In this document: positions 42,631-50,841 of the stretch, piece by piece
How the letters are laid out: every line of letters starts with the position of its first letter
Numbering within the stretch: position 1 is the stretch's first letter
NCBI GenBank assembly: GCA_018819175.1
Contig: JAHJQQ010000019.1
Span: forward strand, 62,001 to 126,000
DNA length: 64,000 nucleotides
Source of the DNA: Gammaproteobacteria bacterium
Lineage (GTDB): Bacteria > Pseudomonadota > Gammaproteobacteria > Thiohalobacterales > Thiohalobacteraceae
Direction of reading: 5' to 3'
The notes under the pieces: generated by a model
Database searches by the model: none
What the model saw: only the letters and a program-made list of their open reading frames with translations
Told to the model about the DNA's origin: nothing
Position numbers and translations under genes: made by a program

Positions 42631-43548
42631 TTATTCGTCAACGCAGACGCGATTACGGCCGCTGTTCTTGGCGGTATACAACGCACCATCGGCACGTTCA
42701 AACAGTTTCTGGGCAGACATCTTCTGCGCAGACACGCCGGGTTCCATTGTCGCCACGCCGGCACTGACGGTCATGGCAATGGGTTTGCGGGCGCCCTGGC
42801 ATTCCAGTTTTTCGATCTTACGGCGGATGCGGTCAGCCAGTAGCCGTGCGCCATTCTGCGTCGTATTGCGTAACACCATGACGAATTCTTCACCACCGTA
42901 CCGGAACAACATATCCGTGCTGCGAGCGCACTGCTGCGCGCAATGCACCACCGCCTTGATGGCCTTGTCGCCCTGGCTGTGGCCAAAGCGATCATTGATC
43001 GATTTGAAGTGATCGATATCGAACACGATGATCGACAGCGGCGTGCGATGGCGACCCGCGAGATTGACCTCATTGTGTAGTGAATCGTCAAATGCGGCGC
43101 GATTGCAAATACCGGTCAGCGCATCTTTCTGCGCCAGGGCAAGGGCATCGCGATAGAGCAGGGCGTTACGCAAGGGGTAAAGCAGGCAGCACATCAACTT
43201 TTCCAGGATGATGGTTTCCGCCTCAGTGAATTTGTTGCGACGGCGAAACAGCAAGGCACCCAGGCCGATGTCGGATAAGCGCAAGTTATAAGTACAGCTA
43301 TGGCGGCTACGGCTACCGATAAGATATTGAAGGTTTAAACTCTCATTGCTGTATTCGATGCCGTCGATCGGCACATTGTCAGCGCATTGCAGGCGAAAGA
43401 TCTCCAGCAGTGCGGGAATATCCAATGTGGTCTGCAGCGTCTGAGTCATATACAGCAGACGGTCTGAGAGCTCATCCGAACGGCGCAGCAGGCCAGCGGC
43501 TGCGGGATCGGGCATAGTGATACTCACTTTGTCGGCATAGGTAGACAT
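42631..43548 (-). CDS. Diguanylate cyclase with N-terminal GAF-like region
   Basis: The 305-residue protein has a GAF-like sensor region (about 30-140) and a GGDEF domain (about 145-300). KDALTGICNRAAFDDSLHNEV opens the catalytic domain, DIDHFKSINDRFGHSQGD is the substrate loop, and FRYGGEEFVMVL holds the active motif near residue 219. RSTD five residues before it is the inhibitory I-site (RxxD). It should make c-di-GMP and be feedback-inhibited. It is convergent with the upstream glycosylase gene. Confidence 0.92.
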   Translation of the reverse strand: MSTYADKVSITMPDPAAAGLLRRSDELSDRLLYMTQTLQTTLDIPALLEIFRLQCADNVPIDGIEYSNESLNLQYLIGSRSRHSCTYNLRLSDIGLGALLFRRRNKFTEAETIILEKLMCCLLYPLRNALLYRDALALAQKDALTGICNRAAFDDSLHNEVNLAGRHRTPLSIIVFDIDHFKSINDRFGHSQGDKAIKAVVHCAQQCARSTDMLFRYGGEEFVMVLRNTTQNGARLLADRIRRKIEKLECQGARKPIAMTVSAGVATMEPGVSAQKMSAQKLFERADGALYTAKNSGRNRVCVDE

Positions 43549-43902
43549 ATCAGTCGTTCCGAGAGTTAAACGATTTTGTGGTCTTGTGAGTATTACTTAA
43601 GCGAGTTTCGTGCCAATGGGCCATGAATTATTGATAAAACATTTTTAATCAAAGAGATATAACCGTTTTTATTCTAGGTATGGCATGAGAAGTCAAAATA
43701 ATGACATCGATACAATCGTGTTAAAACCCCATTTTTGGGGTGTGGCGGATATTTGACGGCCGTAATGGTCTTATTATCGGCAAGAGCTTGCCGCTGCCCC
43801 TAGGGCTAAAACGGTATGCTTCGGTCGAACTTGTTTACGCGTCGATATGAGTGCGAGGATGTGGGTGCTCGTGTTTGGACGTCACTAATGGAGAGAGTCT
43901 TG
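43549..43902. other. Gene-free divergent promoter region
   Basis: About 350 AT-rich bases separate the cyclase gene from the forward thioredoxin-family gene. An inverted repeat ACCCC-ATTTTT-GGGGT lies at 43726-43741. The region would hold the promoters of both flanking genes, but I do not identify clear -35/-10 pairs. No gene is seen; the frame entering from 43816 has no ribosome-binding site. Confidence 0.5.
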
Positions 43903-44943
43903 ATGCTGCGTTATCTAGTAACTCTGGCTTGGCTGTTGATGGCAGTGCCACTGTTATCTAATGGGGAACTTCCGCCAGCCGATGCCCTTGAACCTGGAAT
44001 GGTCAATCCTGGTTACCACGACAAGCCTGATTGGTTCAAAAATTCCTTCCTGGATCTGCGCGAGGATGTCGCCGAGGCGAAGGCGGCCGGCAAGCGGGTA
44101 ATGTTGTATTACTACCAGGACGGATGCCCCTATTGCAAAAAACTCCTGGAGACGAATTTTTCCCTGCGTGATATCGAGACCAAGACTCAGTCCGGGTTCG
44201 ATGTGATCGCCATCAATATCTGGGGTGACCGGGAGGTAACTGATCTGCAGGGTCAGACGGTCACCGAAAAGGAATTCGCCAGCCAGATGCGGGTGATGTT
44301 CACGCCGACACTGGTGTTTCTCAATGAGACCGGCGATGTGGTGTTACGGCTCAATGGCTATTACCCACCGCACCGTTTCATGGCAGCGCTGGATTACGTG
44401 AGTGATCATGTCGAAACCCGCATGTCCTTCCGTGATTACGTGAAACAACAGGCACCGGTCGCGGCCTCCGGCAAGCTGCATCAAGACCCCAGTTATCTCC
44501 AGGCACCCTACCAACTTGCCAAACGTACGGGGGGGCGTCCGCTGGCCGTCTTTTTCGAGCAGGCCGAATGTGCCGCCTGCGATGAGTTGCATCAGGACAT
44601 TCTCAAACGCACGGAGAGTCAGGCGCTGCTGAGCCAATACGATGTCGTGGTATTGGATGCCTGGTCCAAAACACCGGTGACAACGCCAGCGGGCAAGTCC
44701 ATTACGGCAGGTGAGTGGGCGCGTGAAATGAATGTGCAATACGTACCGACATTGATTCTGTTCGATGCCAAGGGAAATGAAGCTTTCAGGACCGAAGCCT
44801 ATCTAAAGGCCTTCCATATCCAGTCGGCCTTGGACTATGTGGCTACGGGTGCCTATACGGCACAACCGAATTTCCAACGCTATATTTCGTCGCGCGCCGA
44901 GGCCCTGGAGGCCAAGGGTATCCATGTCGACATCATGCAGTGA
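43903..44943 (+). CDS. Exported SoxW-like protein with two thioredoxin folds
   Basis: The 346-residue product has a signal peptide (residues 1-18 or so) and two thioredoxin-type domains in tandem. The first has VMLYYYQDGCPYCKKLLETNF with CPYC near residue 74, and VMFTPTLVFLNETGDVV with the cis-proline. The second has LAVFFEQAECAACDELHQ with CAAC near 222, and VQYVPTLILFDAKGNEA. SoxW-type thioredoxins reduce periplasmic sulfur-oxidation or cytochrome-maturation partners. The ATG at 43903 follows GGAGAGAG; earlier in-frame starts lack such a site. Confidence 0.85.
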   Translation: MLRYLVTLAWLLMAVPLLSNGELPPADALEPGMVNPGYHDKPDWFKNSFLDLREDVAEAKAAGKRVMLYYYQDGCPYCKKLLETNFSLRDIETKTQSGFDVIAINIWGDREVTDLQGQTVTEKEFASQMRVMFTPTLVFLNETGDVVLRLNGYYPPHRFMAALDYVSDHVETRMSFRDYVKQQAPVAASGKLHQDPSYLQAPYQLAKRTGGRPLAVFFEQAECAACDELHQDILKRTESQALLSQYDVVVLDAWSKTPVTTPAGKSITAGEWAREMNVQYVPTLILFDAKGNEAFRTEAYLKAFHIQSALDYVATGAYTAQPNFQRYISSRAEALEAKGIHVDIMQ

Positions 44944-44960
44944 GGACGTACTGTACAGCT

Positions 44961-45719
44961 TCAGGTGGGTAAGACGAATTCCTGCGCTGAGAATTGCCGT
45001 CCGGTAACGCCGCGGCTGTCCGCTCCGAGCAGGTACAGATAGGCGGGCATGATCGACTCAGGCAAGGGATTCGCCTGACTGTTTTCACCCGGATAGGCGA
45101 CGCTACGCATCCGCGTACGCACCGCGCCAGGATCGATGCTGTTGACCCGAACCGGTGTATTGGTCTCCATTTCTTGCGCCAGGATCTGGCTCATACCCTC
45201 TATGCCAAATTTGGAAACACCGTAAGCACCCCAGTAGGCACGCCCACTGCGCCCGACCTTATCCGAGGTAAAGATGACGGAGGCATCCTTGGATTTCATC
45301 AGCAGACCCAGGCAGGCCCGTGTCAGTAAGAAGGGTGCGTTCAAATTGACTTGCATCACCTTGAACCATAGCTCGACATCCTGATGGGCCATGGGTGACA
45401 TGCTGCCTAGGATTGCCGCGTTGTGGAGCAAACCATCCAAACGTCCAAATTCTTTTTCGATTGTCCCAGCTAGATCGAGATAATCTTTCGGCTTGGCGCC
45501 TTCCAGATTCATCGGGTAGATCGCGGGCTGCGGATGTCCCGCCTGTACAATCGCATCGTAGACCGCTTCCAGTTTGGGGATGGTTCGTCCGAGCAGGATA
45601 ACGGTGGCACCATGTGCCGCGCAGGCTAGGGCTGCCGCTTTGCCAATACCGTCGCCGGCACCGGTAATCAGAATAATGCGTTCCGCGAGGAGATCAGCGG
45701 GGGGGGTGTAATCGGACAT
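44961..45719 (-). CDS. yciK: YciK-family short-chain dehydrogenase
   Basis: The 252-residue protein is a classical SDR. The NAD(P) motif is ILITGAGDGIGKAAAL near residue 17, HNAAILG follows, the catalytic Ser lies in VIFTSDKVG, and YWGAYGVSKFGIEG contains the active-site Tyr and Lys. It matches the YciK group. In Pseudomonas yciK lies next to mupP and ubiG; here those genes are about 8 kb away. I chose the ATG at 45719; an ATG five codons upstream is also possible. Confidence 0.92.
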   Translation of the reverse strand: MSDYTPPADLLAERIILITGAGDGIGKAAALACAAHGATVILLGRTIPKLEAVYDAIVQAGHPQPAIYPMNLEGAKPKDYLDLAGTIEKEFGRLDGLLHNAAILGSMSPMAHQDVELWFKVMQVNLNAPFLLTRACLGLLMKSKDASVIFTSDKVGRSGRAYWGAYGVSKFGIEGMSQILAQEMETNTPVRVNSIDPGAVRTRMRSVAYPGENSQANPLPESIMPAYLYLLGADSRGVTGRQFSAQEFVLPT

Positions 45720-45824
45720 ACCAGCTCTGCGCATGCTAACGAAGGAACGGGCATTATACGGGAATCACTGCGCGGCGAAACTCCGGGATTACAGAGGATG
45801 CAGCGACTGAAATGTGGCCGCTGA

Positions 45825-47144
45825 TCAGCGCTGTTGCTTGCGTGGGACAGTCGCCGCATGGGGTTGTATGCCTGGATGTGTCAACCAGGCCGCCGCATCA
45901 TCGGCTTGCATCGCGTCGGCGATGTGTCTGCCTTGCGCCAGGTCGCAGCCCAGATCGGCAAGCAGTTCCAGTACACGTTGACTCTGTACACCCTCGGCAA
46001 CTACGCGCAAGCCGAAATTGTGCGCCAGTGAAATGATGCTCCGGACAATCTTTTCATCATCGATGGACTGATCCAGATCCATCACAAAAGATTTATCAAT
46101 TTTCAGTTCATTGACAGGTAAACGTTTTAGATAAGATAGCGAGGAATAGCCGGTTCCAAAATCATCTATCGAGATTCCCACGCCCAGTCCGCGCAAGCGA
46201 CGCAACACATCCAGGCCACGGTCCGGGTCCTGCATCATGGTGCCTTCGGTAATTTCCAGAATCAGACTGCCGGGTGGCGTGTTCCAGATTGCCAGCGCTT
46301 GCTTTACGAGCTCAATGATGTCCGGATGATGAAGAATATTCGGTGTCAGATTCACAGACACAGTAAGCTGGGGCTGCAGGTGCTGGAGCATGCGCAGATG
46401 ATGCAGTGCCGCTTTCAACGACCAGAGCGTGAGTGCCTCGATCTGACCTGTCTGCTCCGCAAGGGCAATGAAATGATCCGGTCGTATCTCGCCGCGTTCC
46501 GGATGTGTCCACCGCGACAGGCATTCGAAACCTGATACGCGACTGTGGTCCAGATCGATCTGCGGTTGGAGGTGCAACCTCAAATCGTTGCGCTCAATCG
46601 CCTCATGCAAATCGGTTTCCAGAGCCAGCAGGCTTGGCTTGGCGATATCCAGATGCGTGCCGAAGAACTCACAGTTTGTCGATGATTCGCGTGCCTCGAT
46701 CAGTGCCCGATCCACGGCTTGCATAAGCTGCTGGGCATCGGCGGCATGTTGCGGGAACAGTGCCACACCGGCATAACTACGCAACCGCAGGTTCAAGCCG
46801 TCTATATGGAAAGGTTTACTCAGGACCTGCTCGATTTTATGTGCCGCAAGTTGTGCATGGCCTGGGTTGATTAAGCCCGGTAACAGTAAGGCAAATTCGT
46901 CGGCGCCAACACGTGCGACGGTATCCGATTGGCGTAGTGCCTCGCGGATGCGACTGGCGGCTTCCATCAATAATGCGTCGCCGACCTTGTAGCCGTACTC
47001 GCGGTTGATGTCGCGGAAACGGCGTAGATTAATGACTACGACACCCATCAGGTCATCGAACTGGCCGCAGCATTTGATCTGACCTTCCAGACGTCGGAAG
47101 AAGGTATATCGATCGGGTAAGCCAGTTAAGGGATCACGATCCAT
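45825..47144 (-). CDS. GGDEF/EAL protein, probable c-di-GMP phosphodiesterase
   Basis: The 439-residue protein consists of a GGDEF domain (about 1-165) directly followed by an EAL domain (about 180-430). The cyclase signature is altered to VGADEF near residue 83, and synthesis is doubtful. The EAL domain keeps its catalytic residues: FECLSRW (ExLxR), NLTPN, LEITEG, SIDDFGTGYSSLSYLKRLPV, KIDKSFV, VAEGV and AQGRH. No sensor domain precedes GGDEF. A small DUF3391-like gene ends 10 bases upstream and may be cotranslated. Confidence 0.9.
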   Translation of the reverse strand: MDRDPLTGLPDRYTFFRRLEGQIKCCGQFDDLMGVVVINLRRFRDINREYGYKVGDALLMEAASRIREALRQSDTVARVGADEFALLLPGLINPGHAQLAAHKIEQVLSKPFHIDGLNLRLRSYAGVALFPQHAADAQQLMQAVDRALIEARESSTNCEFFGTHLDIAKPSLLALETDLHEAIERNDLRLHLQPQIDLDHSRVSGFECLSRWTHPERGEIRPDHFIALAEQTGQIEALTLWSLKAALHHLRMLQHLQPQLTVSVNLTPNILHHPDIIELVKQALAIWNTPPGSLILEITEGTMMQDPDRGLDVLRRLRGLGVGISIDDFGTGYSSLSYLKRLPVNELKIDKSFVMDLDQSIDDEKIVRSIISLAHNFGLRVVAEGVQSQRVLELLADLGCDLAQGRHIADAMQADDAAAWLTHPGIQPHAATVPRKQQR

Positions 47145-47154
47145 GCGCTAAGCC

Positions 47155-47316
47155 TTAGAGATAATATGCCGTGGAAGCTATTTCGTAATGACCCGGATCG
47201 AGTGAGCGGATAATCTCGAAGCCCTGAAGCAGTAAGAATGTTTCCATCCAGGGACGATCCAGCCGCGAGTCATACATCCCTGGCGTGAGTTCCTGTGTAG
47301 CGACTTTCTTTTCCAT
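47155..47316 (-). CDS. 53-residue DUF3391-like protein, possibly the remnant of an HD-GYP gene
   Basis: This short gene starts with ATG 47316 behind AGGTGG (6-base spacer) and ends with TAA 10 bases before the GGDEF/EAL gene. Its start MEKKVATQELTPGMYDSRLD followed by RPWMETFLLLQGFEII matches the N-terminal DUF3391 module of HD-GYP phosphodiesterases. The HD-GYP domain itself is missing. It is too short for a full enzyme. It could be a free regulatory module for the next gene or what is left after an internal deletion. Confidence 0.7.
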   Translation of the reverse strand: MEKKVATQELTPGMYDSRLDRPWMETFLLLQGFEIIRSLDPGHYEIASTAYYL

Positions 47317-47437
47317 CCGTTACCACCTGAATCGTCCTGGGCAGGGCGCTCTTAGTTGAGACTTTCCCTGATCTTCAGGTGTGGCGGCGGTTTGGGTGGA
47401 AAGTTGAATAGTAGGTGAGACTTGCGTGGTATAGCTG

Positions 47438-48760
47438 TCAACTCAAGGCAGCTGCTGCAGCACGTTGACCGCTGATGACGGCGCCTTCCAGGGTCGCAGG
47501 CAAACCGGTGTCGGTGAAATCACCGGCAAGGAACAGGCCGGGCACAGGTGTGACAGGGCCAGGGCGCAAGCGCGCCACATCCGCGCAGGCGGCAAAGGTG
47601 GCGCGTTTTTCACGCAGCACGCGGATGGCGAGCGGCGCTGGCCAGTCGGGATGCAGCCGTGCCAATTCCATACAGATGTGTCCACCCAGCGCCGGGTTGT
47701 CCATCTGCAGATGTTCACCGCGCCCGCTGATCACCACCGCAATCAGACCAGGGTGCCCCGCAATCCGCCGGTCGAAAATCCACTGTCCCAGGCCATCCTG
47801 CAAGCCCTGCATAGGACTGCCCAGGTCGACATCGTCGGGATAACGCAGATAGATGGTTGTGATAGGTTCCTGCCGTAATTGCCCCAGCTGTTCCGCAATG
47901 CTCTGCAAGGCGGAGTGCCCGCTCAGCAAACGCCGACACATGACCGGATGCGCCGCCAGGATGATTTTGCGTGCCGCCATGTGACCGCTGCGCCAGGTCA
48001 CGCCCTGACAACCCTCGGCATCAATCTGCAATGACTCAATGCGCCGGTTGAGTTCGACGCGGCCACGATGCCGTTCGATATAGTCCATGGCCGGCTCCGG
48101 CAGAAGCACCCCCAGATCCTGCCGTGGGATCAGCAGATCGGAGCGGGAGGCTTCGCCGCTGAAGGTACGCTGCAGCACTTCCAGAAACAGCAATGCCGAG
48201 GCCTCGGCGATTCCGGTATTCAAGGCCGCCAGACACAGCGGTTCCCACAGCGCTCGGGTTACCCGCACACCCTGACGTTCGCCAAGCAGCAGTGCCTGGA
48301 CAGTGATGTCCTGTTCAAGTTGAATCTTATTGGCCAGCAAGCGCCGGCTGAAGCGCATGAGTTGCAGACGGTCGCGCGGTGACAATCCGCGTGCAGTCGC
48401 AAGACCCATCGCCAGATGAAAGGGCGCGGGCAAGTTGCGCGCCCGCAGCCGCAGTTCGGGTTGCCGCAGCGCACGCATATGCAGCTCCAGCGGTTGCCGC
48501 AGAAACGCTGCTTCTTCCGTAACGCCGATTTCTTCAAGCAACCGCAACATGGCCGTATAGGCACCGACCATGAGATGTTGACCGTTGTCCACGCGCTGGT
48601 GATCGAAGGCCACGCAACGGGCACGTCCACCGAGTTGACGAGCCGCTTCCAATAAAGTCACCGGCACACCCTGACGCGACAGTTCCACCGCCGCGCTGAT
48701 ACCGGCCCAACCGCCACCGATAACGAGTACCCGCTCTTGTGATGCGGCGGGTTCAGCCAT
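47438..48760 (-). CDS. hpnE: Hydroxysqualene dehydroxylase HpnE
   Basis: HpnE reduces hydroxysqualene to squalene with FAD. The 440-residue protein begins with the dinucleotide motif RVLVIGGGWAGISAAVELSRQG, and ends with the amine-oxidase-type PGLFLAGDFTDTGLPATLEGAV and SGQRAA. It overlaps the hpnD stop by eight bases, so hpnD and hpnE are cotranslated. With hpnC and hpnD it makes squalene from two farnesyl diphosphates. No squalene-hopene cyclase gene is in the window. Confidence 0.93.
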   Translation of the reverse strand: MAEPAASQERVLVIGGGWAGISAAVELSRQGVPVTLLEAARQLGGRARCVAFDHQRVDNGQHLMVGAYTAMLRLLEEIGVTEEAAFLRQPLELHMRALRQPELRLRARNLPAPFHLAMGLATARGLSPRDRLQLMRFSRRLLANKIQLEQDITVQALLLGERQGVRVTRALWEPLCLAALNTGIAEASALLFLEVLQRTFSGEASRSDLLIPRQDLGVLLPEPAMDYIERHRGRVELNRRIESLQIDAEGCQGVTWRSGHMAARKIILAAHPVMCRRLLSGHSALQSIAEQLGQLRQEPITTIYLRYPDDVDLGSPMQGLQDGLGQWIFDRRIAGHPGLIAVVISGRGEHLQMDNPALGGHICMELARLHPDWPAPLAIRVLREKRATFAACADVARLRPGPVTPVPGLFLAGDFTDTGLPATLEGAVISGQRAAAAALS

Positions 48761-49610
48761 GTGCAGCGGGATCTCGGCTGATGCGCCGGGCAGTGCGCCA
48801 GGCAATCCAGAGTTTGCGCACGGGCGTCAGCGATACACGCCGTTCCAGCACGCGCAGGTCGTCACGCTCGATTTCATCCAAGGTGGCCTGATAAATGGCC
48901 GCCATGATCAGGCCGGCACGCTGGGCCAGACGGTCTTCGTCCGGTAACAGACTCAGGGCTGTCGCATAGTGTGATCGTGCGCGTTGCAGTACCGATTGCA
49001 ACAGTGCCTGAACCTGCGCTGTATGCTGATAACTCAGGATATCCTGTTCCTGTACCTTGAAGCGTTGCAGTTCTTCATGCGGAAGATAAATACGGCCGCG
49101 ACGCGCGTCTTCGCGTACATCACGCAAGATATTGGTCAGCTGAAAGGCCTGGCCCAGCTCGACGGCGTATTTCAAGGTCTGGCGGTTGCGATAGCCAAAG
49201 ATTTCCGCCGACAGCAGGCCGACGACACCGGCAACGCGATAGCAGTACAGCCCCAGGTCCTTATATCCCTGGTAGCGATGCTGATCGAGATCCATCTCCA
49301 TGCCATCGATGATTTCGAGGAAATATTCTTTGGGCAGATTGTAGCTGCCGATCTGTTCGGCCAATGCCTTGCCGACGGGATGTTCGGGGCGCTGCTCAAA
49401 GACACGTTCAATCTCGCTACGCCACCAGTGGAGTTTGGTGCGCGCTACACCTGGGTCACTGCACTCGTCGACGCTGTCATCGACTTCGCGGCAGAACGCA
49501 TACAGGGCGATGATGGCGCGGCGCTGTGCCTCCGGCAGAAAGCGGAAGGCGTAGTAGAAGCTGGAGCCGCTGCTGGCGGCCTTGGCCTGACAATATGCTT
49601 GAGGATCCAT
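48753..49610 (-). CDS. hpnD: Presqualene diphosphate synthase HpnD
   Basis: HpnD joins two farnesyl diphosphates to presqualene diphosphate. The 285-residue all-helical enzyme has the two Mg-binding aspartate motifs, ALYAFCREVDDSVDEC near residue 40 and LTNILRDVREDARRGRIYLP near 170. GSSFYYAFRFLP near the N terminus is also typical. The ATG at 49610 begins MDPQAYCQAKA, the normal start for the family. It overlaps hpnE and follows hpnC by 55 bases, forming the hpnCDE operon. Confidence 0.94.
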   Translation of the reverse strand: MDPQAYCQAKAASSGSSFYYAFRFLPEAQRRAIIALYAFCREVDDSVDECSDPGVARTKLHWWRSEIERVFEQRPEHPVGKALAEQIGSYNLPKEYFLEIIDGMEMDLDQHRYQGYKDLGLYCYRVAGVVGLLSAEIFGYRNRQTLKYAVELGQAFQLTNILRDVREDARRGRIYLPHEELQRFKVQEQDILSYQHTAQVQALLQSVLQRARSHYATALSLLPDEDRLAQRAGLIMAAIYQATLDEIERDDLRVLERRVSLTPVRKLWIAWRTARRISRDPAAHG

Positions 49611-49665
49611 CGGGTTGCAGGTAATTAGGGTTGCGCCAGCATAAACGATTCCGGCGGGCAGGGCA

Positions 49666-50523
49666 TCATTGTCCACGTAGTGCGCGCCAGGCCATCCACA
49701 GCCAATCAACAGGCTTGAGACGCGGCCGGGCGAAGGCATTCTGAGGATTGCGCATCAACTGCTGCAGGATGCGATGGCCCCCAAGGACGATCAGCCGCAG
49801 TTCGAAGCCGAAGCGTCCGTGCAGACGCTTAGCCAGTGGCGCGCCGGACAGCAGCAGGCGCTGGGCGCGTTCATACTGCAGCTGCATCAGGCGCTGCAGG
49901 GCGAAATCCGTGCGCTGATCGCGGAACTGGTCTTCGGTCACATCAAAGCGTTGCAGCTCATCACGGGGAATATAGATACGCCCGTTCTCAACATAATCCT
50001 GATGCAGATCCTGATAAAAATTGATCAACTGCAGCGCGCTGCAGATGGCATCGGAATAGGCCAGGTGGCGCGCGTCGGTGTCGCCGTGCAGCTGCAACAA
50101 TAGACGACCGATCGGATTCGCCGAGCGTCGGCAGTAGTCCATGATCTCGCCGAAATTATCGTAACGGGTTTTGGTGACGTCCTGGCGGAAGGCGTCCAAG
50201 AGATCATGGAAAAGCTGAAGTGGTAATTGGTGGCGGCTGATGACATCCACCAGAGCGCGTCCTATGAAATCGTTTTGCGCTGTTCCAGCCGCGATGCCAT
50301 CCAGCATGTCCGTCAGTTTTTGCAGGCCCGCCAGACGTTCAGCAGGCGCAAGATCACCTTCATCGGCAAGATCATCCGCGGTGCGGGCAAAGGCATAAAT
50401 GACCGTCACCGGCCGGCGCATGGCACGCGGCAATAACCAGGAGCCGACCGGGAAGTTTTCGTAATGGCGGCGGGCCAGCGCCTGGCATTCGGCATAGGCT
50501 TGGGCGAGGTCTTGATCGGTCAT
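49666..50523 (-). CDS. hpnC: Hydroxysqualene synthase HpnC
   Basis: HpnC converts presqualene diphosphate to hydroxysqualene. The 286-residue protein has the first aspartate motif in FARTADDLADEGDLAPAER and the second in LINFYQDLHQDYVENGRIYIP. HYENFPVGSWLLP near residue 20 is characteristic of HpnC. The ATG at 50523 gives the usual N terminus; no strong ribosome-binding site is visible. It is the first gene of hpnCDE. Squalene could feed hopanoid, or less often carotenoid, synthesis. Confidence 0.94.
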   Translation of the reverse strand: MTDQDLAQAYAECQALARRHYENFPVGSWLLPRAMRRPVTVIYAFARTADDLADEGDLAPAERLAGLQKLTDMLDGIAAGTAQNDFIGRALVDVISRHQLPLQLFHDLLDAFRQDVTKTRYDNFGEIMDYCRRSANPIGRLLLQLHGDTDARHLAYSDAICSALQLINFYQDLHQDYVENGRIYIPRDELQRFDVTEDQFRDQRTDFALQRLMQLQYERAQRLLLSGAPLAKRLHGRFGFELRLIVLGGHRILQQLMRNPQNAFARPRLKPVDWLWMAWRALRGQ

Positions 50524-50574
50524 TGCGATAGATCTTGTGCGTTGCATTCGTTGTTGAGACGACAAGATGATTTG

Positions 50575-50829
50575 AACCGCAAAGGCGCAGAGGCGCAAAG
50601 AAAAGCGAATGAATATTTGATGAGTATGTTTGCTTCCGATCTGCGTTGAAAAGACAATGCAGGGACAATCGGGAAATAATTATGAAATCTCAAATCAACT
50701 TCTAAGCCGTCATTCCGGCGTATGCCGGAATCCAGGTTACTGAAGACGCTGGATTCCGGTATATGCCGGAATGACAGATAATTCAGCGTTCCCCAAGTAT
50801 TTCTTTGCGCCTTTACGCCTCTGCGGTTA
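50575..50829. repeat. Composite nested inverted repeat between hpnC and rmuC
   Basis: An outer pair of roughly 30-base arms, ACCGCAAAGGCGCAGAGGCG at 50577 and its near-reverse complement ending at 50829, flanks an inner inverted repeat at 50709-50775 built from GTCATTCCGGC and GCCGGAATGAC with internal GGATTCC/GGAATCC arms. The inner palindrome is the same type as at 5680-5705. No gene is present. It separates the reverse-strand hpnC from rmuC. Confidence 0.65.
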
Positions 50830-50841
50830 ACAACAGAGCAC

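Noticed and set aside
43726..43741. Terminator ACCCC-ATTTTT-GGGGT
   Set aside because: No gene reads into it on either strand in the right orientation, and the stem is short.
50575..50829. CRISPR-like array
   Set aside because: The repeats are inverted and few, with no regular spacers and no cas genes nearby.
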